Source: Siphonodentalium dalli
Lineage: Eukaryota > Mollusca > Scaphopoda > Gadilida > Siphonodentaliidae
Length of the DNA stretch: 64,000 nucleotides
Assembly (NCBI GenBank): GCA_032622095.1
Contig: CP136066.1
Location: 200,592,978 to 200,656,977, forward strand
Direction: 5' to 3'
Shown piece after piece: positions 11,019 through 22,432 of the stretch. Under the pieces are notes generated by a model. The model searched no databases. It was not told where the DNA came from and was given only the letters and a program-made list of their open reading frames with translations. The translations under genes and the position numbers were made by a program. Within the stretch, counting starts at the first letter, position 1; the number at the start of each line of letters is the position of its first letter.

Positions 11019-11544
11019 TAGCTTTGATTACTCTGACTACTGATGGTATACATGTACTAGCACCTGCCATAAATCATGAATAACAGAGGTGAATCATGAG
11101 TACCGGATACAAAAAATATAGGATAGAAGCCATGGTTATTTCACACTATTATAAATATGAAAATAATTACATTTTTGCTGCTGAAGTATTGTCCATAACT
11201 CCAGCTCATCAAGAAGTATGAGACTGAATTATATCAAAATATGTCATTTTGACAAAAAAATAATCTGGTACCTGCTGGTACACAGAAAAATCACCTATTT
11301 GTTATTAGTATTCAGAATAGGAGTCTGGGGTCCGCCATGGGAGGGAGGGACATCATCAATATCATGAAGAGATATATTTAAGAAGACTTATTTTAAATGA
11401 TTTATTAATGAATTAAATTTAATATAATTAAAAAGTCTGTTAATAACTGAATATCACAATTGACTGTCACTAGCTGTGATAGACTTGCAATTGAATTTAT
11501 TAATTGAGTAATTGGCAATCATGAATATTTTTGTGGGACAAACC
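11019..11544. other. No gene seen
   Basis: AT-rich sequence. No repeat termini or coding signals were recognised. Confidence 0.4.
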
Positions 11545-12128
11545 CCAGCTTCTGGCATGATTTAGTCCTTGTTTAAATTATTGTTGAATGTTGGGTCAAC
11601 AGCCTGGAGCTATCTAGTTGAAATTGAAGAAACCCCCTCCCCTAGATCATGCCATGAATCTTTACTCTGCTTAGCGCCTGTAGAGATCTTATTCCATCAG
11701 TACAAAACTTGGGAACTTTTTTATGTTTTGATAGGGAACTTTATAACATTGAACAAACAAGACAGGGAACATATTTCTTTGTTTATAATTGTTCCTCGAT
11801 AATCAACTTCAAAGTATGGGTTGGTCCCAGCTCGAAAATGCATGCTTTTTGTGGCTTTAGTGAGCTGATATCACAAAAACACTGAATTAATTACCGTGGG
11901 GAAATTCCATGATTGTAAGTGAGCATAGCAAACTCACCCATCAAGTCTGTTAAATAATGTCATCTCGAGCTGGCACTTTCGCCTTATGAATAAACTGTTA
12001 AGCGACAGGTATTAACAAAGAAATATATTCCCGTGTTATTTTTTCAGCTTTATAAGTTTCCCTATCAAAACCTCAAAAAGTTCCCAGGTTTTTCACTGGT
12101 ACAATATGATATCTACAGGCATTAGCCT
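11545..12128. repeat. Inverted pair of the GCATGATCTAG repeat
   Basis: 11545-11930 is a minus-orientation copy of the repeat seen twice at 27690-28505 (shared blocks: AGATCATGCCATG, AAAACTTGGGAACTTTTT, AACATATTTCTTTGTT, CCAGCTCGAAAATGCATGC). 11935-12120 is a partial + orientation copy (CTCGAGCTGG, TTAACAAAGAAATATATTC, AAAAAGTTCCCAGG). The two therefore face each other. The open frame 11569-11802 is part of this repeat. Confidence 0.65.
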
Positions 12129-13400
12129 CTGGGAGGCCAAATTGCCATTTACTAATGAAGTGCGCTTAAGCGCAATTAATTGCACTTGAGCGCAATTAAT
12201 TGCACTTAAGCACAAATAATTACACTTAAGCAGAATTACTTGAACTTATCATTGTTCTTAAGCGCAATCATTGATCTTAAGTGCAGTCGATTGCGCTTAA
12301 GCATAGTAATTTGTTCTTGAAAACATAATTATTTGTGCTTAAGCGCAATCAATCTTGCTGTGCGCAATCAATTGGCTAATCTTAAGCGCATTTCATGGTT
12401 ATATGTAACTATTATATAAAACACCCCTGGTGAATAAATAGGTTTATCCATAACTCAACCTTAGTTCTTACTGACATATCACCTCTTGTTTTCATTAGTT
12501 TGGATGGGTAGGGAGCAAGTCTAAGTTCTTTATTGATATGGTAGACTCGCGATAGCATTACCTTCTGTTTTAGTTCAGGCAATTCGTGATAGCATTGACT
12601 TCTGTATTAGTTGGTGCAACTTTGATTTTCGAGTATATACCGGTATACATGTGTACCATATGAGGGAAGCAGGTCCTCAGTGACACCATATTCGCGCTAC
12701 AGTTTATGACATGGACATACTATAGATCTGTGCAAGAGACGCTGATTTAATAAAACTACCAGAGCTCGAGGAGTGAGACACCAAAGCTCCCGGAATGAAA
12801 CACATATTTTTGGGACAGGGATGCTGATAATATGACAATATTTAGGGTTTTTCACCCGATTTAAGTCAATAAGTACACCATATGAAGTGAGCAAACCCTC
12901 ATATAATGACACCACATTATTGCTATATGACCATAGCTATGGCCCAAATCTGTGCAAAAATTCTTTTAAAAAATTATATTAAAACATACTAGAGGAGACA
13001 TCCATTTTTTGGATATAAGGGATGCTGATAATTATATGACATTATGGATTATCTTTGATTGTTGCACACATACAGTTAGAGGTAACTGTACTAGGCTTAT
13101 TTAAAAATGTTAAAATTAGCACATGCTCTTCTTGTGATGCTAGGCGATACTCCAGGTTATGACAATTAATATTTTATGGGTAGGTTAGATAGTAGTTACA
13201 ATTAATTGCACTTGAGCGCAATTAATCATGCTTAAGTGCAACTCATAATGCTTAAGCATGAATGCCCTATTTGTACTTAAGCACAATATTTTATCGCACT
13301 TATGCACAATCATTTGCCCTTAAGTGCAATAAATTTTGCTTAAGCGCATTCAATTGCACTTAAGCGCAATTCAATATAAATGTGAATGTGGCCTCTCATA
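12129..13400. mobile_element. CTTAAG-array foldback element, uninterrupted copy
   Basis: The left terminus, GGGAGGCCAAATTGCCATTTA, is approximately inverted at the right terminus, TAAATGTGAATGTGGCCTCTC. Each arm carries a degenerate minisatellite of about 20-22 bp, GCTTAAGCGCAATTAATTGCA (12165-12385 and 13195-13375). The centre (12654-13055) holds a diverged two-copy repeat of about 221 bp (CACCATATGA, then CCTCAT/GTGACACCA, ATCTGTGCAA, GGGATGCTGATAAT). No ORF is present. Confidence 0.6.
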
Positions 13401-14417
13401 ATCATATTACCAGAGTAGAGATCATTCATGGCATGATCTACACTTTCCCCAACAAAAAAATATATCTAATATTGGGCCACACATTTTGAAATTAGTCATT
13501 TTAATACTATAGGGTCACTGTTGAGACTTGTTGAATTTGAATCTGCAGGGCCTGTATGTAGTCAATGTAGGCCTAATGCAGCCAGTCCAATCCAAAGCCA
13601 TACATGCATATATAGCTTAGTACATTTCAGTGTAAAATTGCACTTGCTACATGTACATTTGTCTGACGCTATATCGACCCACACTGTTTTTTTTTAAATC
13701 TGCGTGTTTGAACGATTGGTTCCCCAACAGGTCCCATTGAGACCCGAGTCACTCGGCTCCTTGGTCATCAGGCTGAGAATTCCCGCTGTTGACAATATTC
13801 AATTACAATGTCAACAACACACGAACTTATTCGAAACGAGTTTTGACCAGTTTTCCAGGCAATAATCGTTGAATTCATATGTGACGACCCAACATTCCCA
13901 TTCAACGCACAATACACCGAGTTAAAACTCCGATAATCTAATTCAAATATACGTTCTAACTATAGGTTTTTAATTTACTTCGTCTTGAGAATGAGAGTGG
14001 ATTTATTATTCCCAAGAAGTAAAAACAATCGTATCAAATTGGTGACGAAAGGTCGCCGACCAATCGGATCGCGCGGATTGGAATTGTGGCTAAAAATAGT
14101 TATCTGCGGGATTCCGCCGTATATATATATATTATTGCTTCAGTCAATGGGGGTATATTGGTGAAGATTGTTGTGTCACTTTAAAACAAGATTATTTTTG
14201 ATCTTTTTTTGTATAGTGCTTTAAATTGATATACGGTTTTAAAAACAATCTATGCCATAACATATGATTAAGATACTATATATAATTCATCACCATTTGT
14301 CCAAAACGTCTATGTATCATAATGTGCCCATAGAGTAACAGAAATAGCTGAAATCATAAAAACATTTCCCCCTTTATGGCTCCCAGAATGCAAACTAGTT
14401 TATTTTCAATGGGAGAG

Positions 14418-14421
<4 letters not shown>
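13401..14421. other. No gene seen
   Basis: Non-coding sequence. A short (TA)n run lies near 14120. No transposon termini are recognisable. Confidence 0.4.

Positions 14422-14504
<83 letters not shown>
14422..14504 (+). repeat. (GA)n microsatellite
   Basis: About 41 uninterrupted GA dinucleotides directly upstream of the giant foldback element. The RE/LS-repeat open frames across it are artefacts. Confidence 0.98.
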
Positions 14505-14507
<3 letters not shown>

Positions 14508-14640
14508 TCGAATTTGTGCAGACACTTTAGCACTGAACAGATGTCGATATATCAACAAAACAGCATTTTCACAGTTTATTACATCGAATAAGTTGAAAAT
14601 GCAATGTTTGTGAGCTTCCGCTTTCAATTGGCATATAATA

Positions 14641-14648
14641 TGCATAGT
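14641..14648 (+). repeat. 8-bp target duplication, left (TGCATAGT)
   Basis: Identical to 19674-19681 on the other side of the 5,025-bp element. Immediately inside is GGGTGTGACTAATTACCG. Confidence 0.85.
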
Positions 14649-14659
14649 GGGTGTGACTA

Positions 14660-14740
14660 ATTACCGCCCGGGGACCGCCCGGGACCGCCCGGGGACCGCC
14701 CGGGACCGCCCGGGACCGCCCGGGCGGCCCAACGAGCCCG
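14660..14740. repeat. Terminal 10-bp GC module array, left
   Basis: Six or so copies of GGGACCGCCC, some with an extra G, at the outer edge of the foldback arm. The mirror copies lie at 19590-19668. Confidence 0.85.
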
Positions 14741-15065
14741 TGGACACAATATCTCGACGGTATAACGTAGCGACATGCCACCTGAGGGCAACATAGAAAA
14801 ATTTACTCGCTCGCTCGTCTCCGGCCGGTCATATTAACCCCACAAATGCCGATATTGGCTAAAATAGCCTGGGTGATTACTGGTGTCTTCGTGTGTGTTC
14901 AGACAGATTATTTTGGTGATTCTCGGTAGTGCAATAAGTGCAATACACCTGAGTGTTAATTCCATGTATTGACTCGTTGACGCGTCCACGGCCGATGTTA
15001 TTAACCCCTCAAATTCCGGTAAAATAGTGTATAAACAAAATAACCTTGGAACCGCCCGGGACCGC
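14740..15065 (-). repeat. Terminal module T, left copy
   Basis: About 330 bp that matches, in inverse orientation, 16753-17100 and 19236-19575. It has the ordinary unit backbone plus a roughly 180-bp insert found only in this module (GCCGATATTGGCTAAAATAG to GTATTGACTCGTTGACGCG). An 81-83 codon frame is open in all three copies but is judged non-coding. Confidence 0.8.
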
Positions 15066-16750
15066 CCGGGCGGTCCCATGGGCACGTGGACACTATATCT
15101 CGACGTTATAACATAGCGACATACCCCACGAGGTCAACCTACAAAATGTTACTCCCTCGCTCGACCCCGGCCGGCGTTATTAACCCCTAAAAATCCGACA
15201 AAATGGTATATAGACAAAAAGAACATTGGGACCGCCCGGGACCACCCGGGTGGCCACACGTGCCCGTGGACACAATATCTCGACGTTATAACGTAGCGAC
15301 ATACCCCATGAGGTCAACCTAGAAAATGTTACTCGCTCGCTCGACCCCGGCCGGCGTTATTAACCCCTCAAAATCCGATAAAATGGTAAATAGACAAAAA
15401 GAACATTAGGACCGCCCGGGTGGCCCCACGTGCCCGTGGACACAATATCTCGACGTTATAACGTAGCGACATACCCCATGAGGTCAACCTAGAAAATGTT
15501 ACTCGCTCGCTCGACCCCGGCCGGTGTTATTAACCCCTCAAAATCCGACAAAATGGTATATAGACAAAAATAACATTGGGACCGCCCGGGACCGCCCGGG
15601 TGGCCCCACGTGCCCGTGGACACAATATCTCGACGTTATAACGTAGCGACATACCCAACGAGGTCAACCTACAAAATGTTACTCGCTCGCTCGACTCCGG
15701 CCGGTGTTATTAACCCCTCAAAATCCGATAAAATGGTATATAAACAAAAATAACATTGGGACCGCCCGAAACCGCCCGGGAGGCACCATGGGCCCGTGGA
15801 CACTATATCTCGACGTTATAACATAGCGACATACCCCACGAGGTCAACATACAAAATGTTACTCCCTCGCTCGACCCCGGCCGGCGTTATTAACCCCTCA
15901 AAATCCGATAAAATGGTAAATAGACAAAAAGAACATTAGGACCGCCCGGGACCGCCCGGGTGGCCCCACGTGCCCGTGGACACACTATCTCGACGTTATA
16001 ACGTAGCGACATACCCCATGAGGTCAACCTAGAAAATGTTACTCGCTCGCTCGACCCCGGCCGGTGTTATTAACCCCTCAAAATCCGACAAAATGGTATA
16101 TAGACAAAAATAACATTGGGACCGCCCGGGACCGCCCGGGTGGCCCCACGTGCCCGTGGACACAATATCTCGACGTTACAACGTAGCGACATACCCCAAG
16201 AGGTCAACCTACAAAATGTTACTCGCTCGCTCGACTCCGGCCGGTGTTATTAACCCCTCAAAATCCGATAAAATGGTATATAAACAAAAAGAACATTGGG
16301 ACCGCCCGAAACCGCCCGGGAGGCACCATGGGCCCGTGGACACAATATCTCGACGTTATAACATAGCGACATACCCCACCTAGAAAATGATACTCGCTCG
16401 CTCGACCCCGGCCGGTGTTATTAACCCCTCAAAATCCGACAAAATGGTATATAGACAAAAATAACATTGGGACCGCCCGGGTGGCCCCACGTGCCCGTGG
16501 ACACAATATCTCGACGTTACAACGTAGCGACATACCCCACGAGGACAACCTATAAAATGTTACTCGCTCGCTTGACTCCGGCCGGTGTTATTAACCCCTC
16601 AAAATCCGATAAAATGGTATATAAACAAAAAGAACATTGGGACCGCCCGAAACCGCCCGGGAGGCCCCATGGGCCCGTGGACACTATATCTCGACGTTAT
16701 AACGTAGAGACATACCCCATGAGGTCAACCTACAAAATGTTACTCGCTCG
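15066..16750 (+). repeat. Left arm tandem array, 180-bp units
   Basis: CCGTGGACAC anchors lie at 15086, 15266, 15436, 15616, 15796, 15976, 16156, 16336, about 16497 and about 16677. The period is 180, with 170 where one 10-bp GGACCGCCCG module is missing and about 161 after a small deletion. Each unit contains ATATCTCGACGTTATAACGT, ACTCGCTCGCTCGAC, CCGGCCGG and TTATTAACCCCT. Two unit types alternate irregularly, CACGTGCCCG and CATGGGCCCG. Confidence 0.92.
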
Positions 16751-17100
16751 TCGAGATATAGTGTCCACGGGCCCATGGGGCCGCCCGGGCGGTCCCGGGC
16801 GGTTCCAAGGTTCTTTTGTTTATACACTATTTTACCTGTATTTGAGGGGTTAATAACATCGGCCGTGGACGCGTCAATGAGTCAATACATGGAATTAACA
16901 CTCAGGTGTATTGCACTTATTGCACTACCAAGAATCACCAAAATAATCTGTCTGAAAACACACGAAGACACCAGTAATCACCCAGGCTCTTTTAGCCAAT
17001 ATCGGCATTTGTGGGGTTAATATGACCGGCCGGAGACGAGCGAGCGAGTAATTTTTTCTATGTTGCCCTCAGGTGGCATGTCGCGACGTTATACCGTCGA
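16751..17100 (+). repeat. Terminal module T, central copy
   Basis: The orientation switches at 16750/16751 in mid-unit (ACTCGCTCG|TCGAGATATAG). The first thing on the other side is a full T module (GGTTCTTTTGTTTATACAC to TGTGGGGTTAATATGACC), the same kind otherwise found only at the element's outer ends. Confidence 0.85.
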
Positions 17101-19235
17101 GATATTGTGTTCACGGGCACGTGGGGCCACCCGGGCGGTCCCGGGCGGTCCCAATGTTCTTTTTGTCTATATACCATTTTATCGGATTTTGAGGGGTTAA
17201 TAACGCCGGCCGGAGTCGAGCGAGCGAGAACAATTTTGTAGGTTGACCTCGTGGGGTATGTCGCTACGTTATAACGTCGCGATATAGTGTCCATGGGCCC
17301 ATGGGGCCTCCCGGGCGGTCCCAATGTTCTTTTTGTTTATATACCATTTTGTCGGATTTTGAGGGGTTAATATCAACGGCCGGAGTCGAGCGAGCGAGTA
17401 ACATTTTCTAGGTTGACCTCATGGGGTATGTCGCTACGTTACAACGTCGAGATATTGTGTCCACGGGCACGTGGGGCCACCCGGGCGGTCCCGGTCGGTC
17501 CCAATGTTCTTTTTGTCTATATACCATTTTGTCGGATTTTGAGGGGTTAATAACACCGGCCGGGGTCGAGCGAGCGAGTATCATTTTCTAGGTGGGGTAT
17601 GTCGCTATGTTATAACGTCGAGATATTGTGTCCACGGGCACGTGGGGCCACCCGGGCGGTCCCGGGCGGTCCCAATGTTCTTTTTGTCTATATACCATTT
17701 TGTCGGATTTTGAGGGGTTAATATCACCGGCCGGAGTCGAGCGAGCGAGTAACATTTTCTAGGTTGACCTCATGGGGTATGTCGCTACGTTATAACGTCG
17801 AGATATTGTGTCCACGGGCACGTGGGGCCACCCGGGCGGTCCCGGTCGGTCCCAATGTTCTTTTTGTCTATATACCATTTTGTCGGATTTTGAGGGGTTA
17901 ATAACACCGGCCGGGGTCGAGCGAGCGAGTATCATTTTCTAGGTGGGGTATGTCGCTATGTTATAACGTCGAGATATTGTGTCCACGGGCACGTGGGGCC
18001 ACCCGGGCGGTCCCGGGCGGTCCCAATGTTCTTTTTGTCTATATACCATTTTGTCGGATTTTGAGGGGTTAATAACACCGGCCGGGGTCGAGCGAGCGAG
18101 TAACATTTTCTAGGTTGACCTCATGGGGTATGTCGCTACGTTATAACGTCGAGATATTGTGTCCACGGGCCCATGGGGCCTCCCGGGCGGTTTCGGGCGG
18201 TCCCAATGTTCTTTTTGTTTATATACCATTTTATCGGATTTTGAGGGGGTAATAACACCGGCCTGAGTCGAGCGAGCGAGTAACATTTTATAGGTTGTCC
18301 TCGTGGGGTATGTCGCTACGTTATAACGTCGAGATATTGTGTCCATGGGCACGTGGGGCCACCCGGGCGGTCCCGGGCGGTCCTAATGTTCTTTTTGTCT
18401 ATTTACCATTTTATCGGATTTTGAGGGGTTAATAACACCGGCCGGGGTCGAGCGAGCGAGTACCATTTTCTAGATTGACCTCATGGGGTATGTCGCTACG
18501 GTATAACGTCGAGATATAGTGTCCACGAGCCCATGGGGCCTCCCGGGCGGTCCCGGGCGGTCCCAATGTTATTTTTGTTTATATACCATTTTATCGGATG
18601 TCGAGGGGTTAATAACACCGGCCGGAGTCGAGCGAGCGAGTACCATTTTGTAGGTTGACCTCGTGGGGTATGTCGCTACGTTATAACGTCGAGATATAGT
18701 GTCCACGGGCCCATGGGGCCTCCCGGGCGGTCCCGGGCTGTCCCAATGTTATTTTTGTTTATAAACCATTTTGTTGGATTTTGAGGGGTTAATAACACCG
18801 GCCGGGGTCGAGCGAGCGAGTAACATTTTCTAGGTTGACCTCATGGGGTATGTCGCTACGTTATAACGTCGAGATATTGTGTCCACGGGCACGTGGGGCC
18901 ACCCGGGCGGTCCCAATGTTCTTTTTGTCTATATACCATTTTGTCGGATTTTGAGGGGTTAATAACACCGGCCGGGGTCGAGCGAGCGAGTAACATTTTC
19001 TAGGTTGACCTCATGGGGTATGTCGCTACGTTATAACGTCGAGATATTGTGTCCACGGGTACGTGTGGCCACCCGGGCGGTCCCGGTGGTTCCAATGTTC
19101 TTTTTGTCTATTTACCATTTTATCGGATTTTGAGGGGTTAATAATGCCGGCCGGGGTCGAGCGAGGGAGTAACATTTTGTATGTTGACCTCGTGGGGTAT
19201 GTCGCTATGTTATAACGTCGATATATAGTGTCCAC
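17101..19235 (-). repeat. Right arm tandem array, about 12 inverted 180-bp units
   Basis: The same unit as the left arm on the opposite strand (CGTTATAACGTCGAGATAT, GGTTAATAACACCGGCCGG, CCATTTTGTCGGATTTTGAG). A segment of about 360 bp (17500-17860 against 17860-18220) recurs nearly unchanged, including a shared 18-bp deletion that leaves TTTCTAGGTGGGGTATG, so local amplification is recent. Confidence 0.92.
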
Positions 19236-19590
19236 GGGCCCATGGGGCCGCCCGGGCGGTCCCGGGCGGTTCCAAGGTTCTTTTGTTTATACTCTATTTT
19301 ACCGGAATTTGAGGGGTTAATAACATCGGCCGTGGACGCGTCAACGAGTCAATACATGGAATTAACACTCAGGTGTATTGCACTTATTGCACTACCGAGA
19401 ATCACCAAAATAATCTGTCTGAACACACACGAAGACACCAGTAATCACCCAGGCTCTTTTAGCCAATATCGGCATTTGTGGGGTTAATATGACCGGCCGG
19501 AGACGAGCGAGCGAGTAAATTTTTCTATGTTGCCCTCAGGTGGCATGTCGCGACGTTATACCGTCGAGATATTGTGTCCACGGGCTCGTT
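19236..19590 (+). repeat. Terminal module T, right copy
   Basis: Almost identical to the central copy and inverse to the left copy. It is followed by the right 10-bp GC module array at 19590-19668. Confidence 0.85.
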
Positions 19591-19673
19591 GGGCCGCCCG
19601 GGCGGTCCCGGGCGGTCCCCGGGCGGTCCCCGGGCGGTCCCCGGGCGGTCCCGGGCGGTAATTAGTCACACCG

Positions 19674-19681
19674 TGCATAGT
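19674..19681 (+). repeat. 8-bp target duplication, right (TGCATAGT)
   Basis: Exact match to 14641-14648, directly after the inverse terminus CGGTAATTAGTCACACCG. Confidence 0.85.
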
Positions 19682-21546
19682 TTATATAATAGCGAGTTAC
19701 CTATTTCAAACCGGTACGGATACGCGTACGGCTGGCTACCCCTACAGGCTCACGTTTTGTAATCGCAAACCATTTTACGGGTATAATTCATCACATCGAC
19801 TGGTAATGTATGGTGAGCCAACTGTAACGAAAAAGATATTATAATATAGATAGATTGTGATTTGCATTCGCTTTATTGGCCGATGTACTTACCGTTATGG
19901 ATTGTTGGAAATTTGTATTATGGGCCGCAGGATAATCAATTGCTTTCATTAAGGACCGATGCCGCAGTTGGATGGGGTTGGTGCTTTTCTATCACTCATC
20001 TTGGTAACATTTTCAACAATTGGATTCTACAAGTCATAGACCGATCGAGTGTTGACTATAAATCGGTTGGAATTGTTAGACTTAGAAAATAGATTGTGAT
20101 AGCTCAAATATACAGTTACGTTATAGTTAAATTTTCCAACCAATATTCGGTGTAAAATGTATTGTTTTATACCCAGGGTCTAATAGTGTCCTACGTGTTC
20201 TTTCAGTCAGAAATAAGATCGAATATGTCCCTTATTTTAGTTGGGTCATATTAAGTAAACACAGGTTTGGAATTTTTCAACAGATCGAAGCTTCGGGGCA
20301 AGGGAATATTTATCACAAGAATAAGGATTTTCGGGATCTAAACTCGGAGGTAGGTTGAAAAGTTAAACTTGGTAACGATAAAATGTGCTTAAATGTAGTC
20401 TGTTTGTTATACGGATTGAATAAAGAGCGTTTACTTCACATCTGTGCGAAACACAGAAAACACCTGAAACTCGCTGTGATTATGCTTAGAGTATCTATAG
20501 TATGTATATGTATGTAGAGTATGTATATGTATGTATAGTATGTATAGGTGTTTCGATCAATTTCTCCTGTACAATGTACACCAGTAGTGTGGTTCAAGTA
20601 TGTCATGTCCGTTCAGATGGTAGATATATATTAAAATGAGAAATCAGTCCCCACCTACATACGATAAAGTAACTAAACGGTCGTATTCAAATGTACAATA
20701 CATGGATAAACCCACAATATATTGATGCCCTTGTACAAAGGGTTGAGACAGGGACGTCACAACAGGTGTGTGTCACTCCCCAACTGTGGTAAAATGTTAA
20801 AACATAACTGACACAACATTTGTTGGAAATTTTAGTGGATAATTTGTAGTTTTTAGACCAACATTTGCATATTTTACCAATTTTGGTAAAACATGCAGTG
20901 ACTATCAGAAACTGTTGGAAATTTTCCAACCGATGGGGGTGTCAGGTCTCAAAATGTCCAACACATGTTAAGCTTGATGCCAGTCTGGATGCTAGGGTTT
21001 AGAAAATTTCATGATCAGATTTCAAATATTTCTCACACTGGGCCGAACAATGCATGGTCGTTCCGGTGTGTCCCGTTCCTTCTCCAGTTGCCAGACGGAA
21101 ACTGATAATTATTTAAGAAAAAACAACAAATCTGGGTGAATTTGCATGGCGTTAGACCACTAGATATTAGGATATTAGGATTGTTCAGGCTCATATCTAC
21201 AGCAGTTGGGAAATATCTAAGCCCAACGGGGCGTGCAAATGGAATTACGCTCAAACTTGTGAATTTGATATGGTTCAAGTGGGTGTAGTTAGAAGGTGGA
21301 CACCCCTCCTAAGGCGGAGACAATATATAGCCACGTCCCTGTAATGGGTCGAGACTGTGTCAATAGCACCATCTACTCACTCTCTTAACCACAACAAGTT
21401 GTTAGCAAAAAGATCGGCCTTCCGTGTTTATCTAAGTGTTGGAAGCCGCCTCGAGAATTTGAACAACAAGAGATGGACTGTCGTCCGGTGCATATCCCTT
21501 GTGGCTTATCGCCTAGTGCGGGCATATCTATAACTTATGACTGATA
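19682..21546. other. No gene seen; small TATG microsatellite
   Basis: No exon is recognisable; the open frame 19862-20092 has no supporting feature. TAAAGAGCGT lies at 20421-20430. A TATGTATATGTATGTA microsatellite spans about 20498-20548. Confidence 0.45.
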
Positions 21547-22254
21547 TACTCAGACAGATGGACCCAAAATCAGCAATTCCATATAAACAAAGATGAGTAA
21601 CTATAGAAAAAACAAAACAGTTGAATGTGCCATTGAATGTCCTCATAGTGGTGAACATACATACCAAATTTCATTGAGATCCGAGTATTACTGTTCAAGT
21701 TATCACATGAACAGACATCAGATGGATCAAAAAGCCAACATTTCCATATAAACATAAAATAAATAACTCTAGAACGGAAATTCGAACAAAACGATTGAAC
21801 CCTCTATTGAATGTCCCCATAATACTGATCATCCGTAAACAAATTCATTGAGATCCCAGGACTGCTGTTCAAGTTATGACCTGAACAGACATAGGGTGGA
21901 CCAAAAAGCCAACATTTCCAGACAAACAAAGATGAATAACTCTAGAATGGAAAAGCCAAAAAAAAAAACAGTGGAAGCCTCTGTTGAATGTCCTCGTAGT
22001 AGTAAACACCCATACCAAATTGCAATTGAGATCCCAGTACAACTGTTGAAGTTACGACATGAACAGACACCAGACGGATCAAAAGGCCAACATATCCAGA
22101 TAAACAAAGATGAATAACTCTAGAACGGAAAATCAGAATAAAACGATTGAACACAATATTTAATGTCCTCATAGTAGTGAACATCCATACCTATTTTCAT
22201 TGAGATCCGAGCACTACTGTTCAATTTATGGCATGAACAGACATCGGACGGACG
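21547..22254 (+). repeat. Pearl-like tandem array, about 170-bp units, leading into (ACGG)n
   Basis: Units begin near 21551, 21715, 21887, 22063 and 22232 with CAGACAN(C/A)GG(A/G)TGGA-like blocks. Each contains CATATAAACAAAGATGA..AACTCTAGAA, TGAATGTCCTCATAGT, TTCATTGAGATCCGAG and TGTTCAAGTTATG. The last unit enters CATCGGACGGACG, which resumes at 25811 after a 3.55-kb insertion as TACGGATGGACGGACGGACG. Tandem core units plus an ACGG microsatellite are the hallmark of the bivalve pearl-related elements. The short open frames are repeat translations. Confidence 0.8.
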
Positions 22255-22309
22255 TACACTGCAAAATATTTTGGTTTCTAGTGGTCCCATATTGTATCAA
22301 TTTTTTTCA

Positions 22310-22432
22310 TTTTGGTTCAGGATAGGACCAAGCACATATTTTGGTACCGTTTGGTTTCAATATGGCTATTCAATAGCCATATTGAAACCAAACGGTACCA
22401 AAATATGTGCTTGGTCCCATACTGAACCAAAA
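22310..22432. repeat. Long near-perfect palindrome
   Basis: TTGGTTCAG..GGACCAAGCACATATTTTGG..TTTCAATATGGCTATT is followed directly by its inverse, with arms of about 60 bp and almost no spacer. Confidence 0.9.

Larger units (their letters stand above)
14649..19673. mobile_element. Giant GC-rich foldback element with opposing 180-bp tandem arrays
   Basis: The terminal inverted repeats are GGGTGTGACTAATTACCG at the left and the inverse CGGTAATTAGTCACACCG at the right (one mismatch). They are flanked by exact 8-bp copies of TGCATAGT. Inside each end are 10-bp CCGCCCGGGA-type modules, then a distinctive terminal module, then 180-bp tandem units. The left half (to 16750) is in one orientation and the right half in the other. 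There is no transposase or other ORF with family resemblance. An 8-bp duplication occurs in hAT and P superfamilies, and foldback elements with repeat-built arms (sea urchin TU, Drosophila FB) are known; assignment here is open. CpG-rich composition contrasts sharply with the AT-rich flanks. Confidence 0.88.

Noticed and set aside
14376..14645. Arg-Glu and Ser-Leu repeat proteins
   Set aside because: Translation of a (GA)n microsatellite.
14834..19487. An 81-83 codon frame open in all three terminal modules (14834-15085, 16775-17020, 19242-19487)
   Set aside because: The copies are recent duplicates. Most differences between them change the amino acid (Leu/Phe, Glu/Val, Thr/Met, Asn/Lys, Tyr/Ser), so there is no sign of protein-level constraint.
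21547..22254. CRISPR-like reading of the evenly spaced repeats
   Set aside because: Units are contiguous about 170-bp tandem repeats without spacers, in a eukaryotic context.
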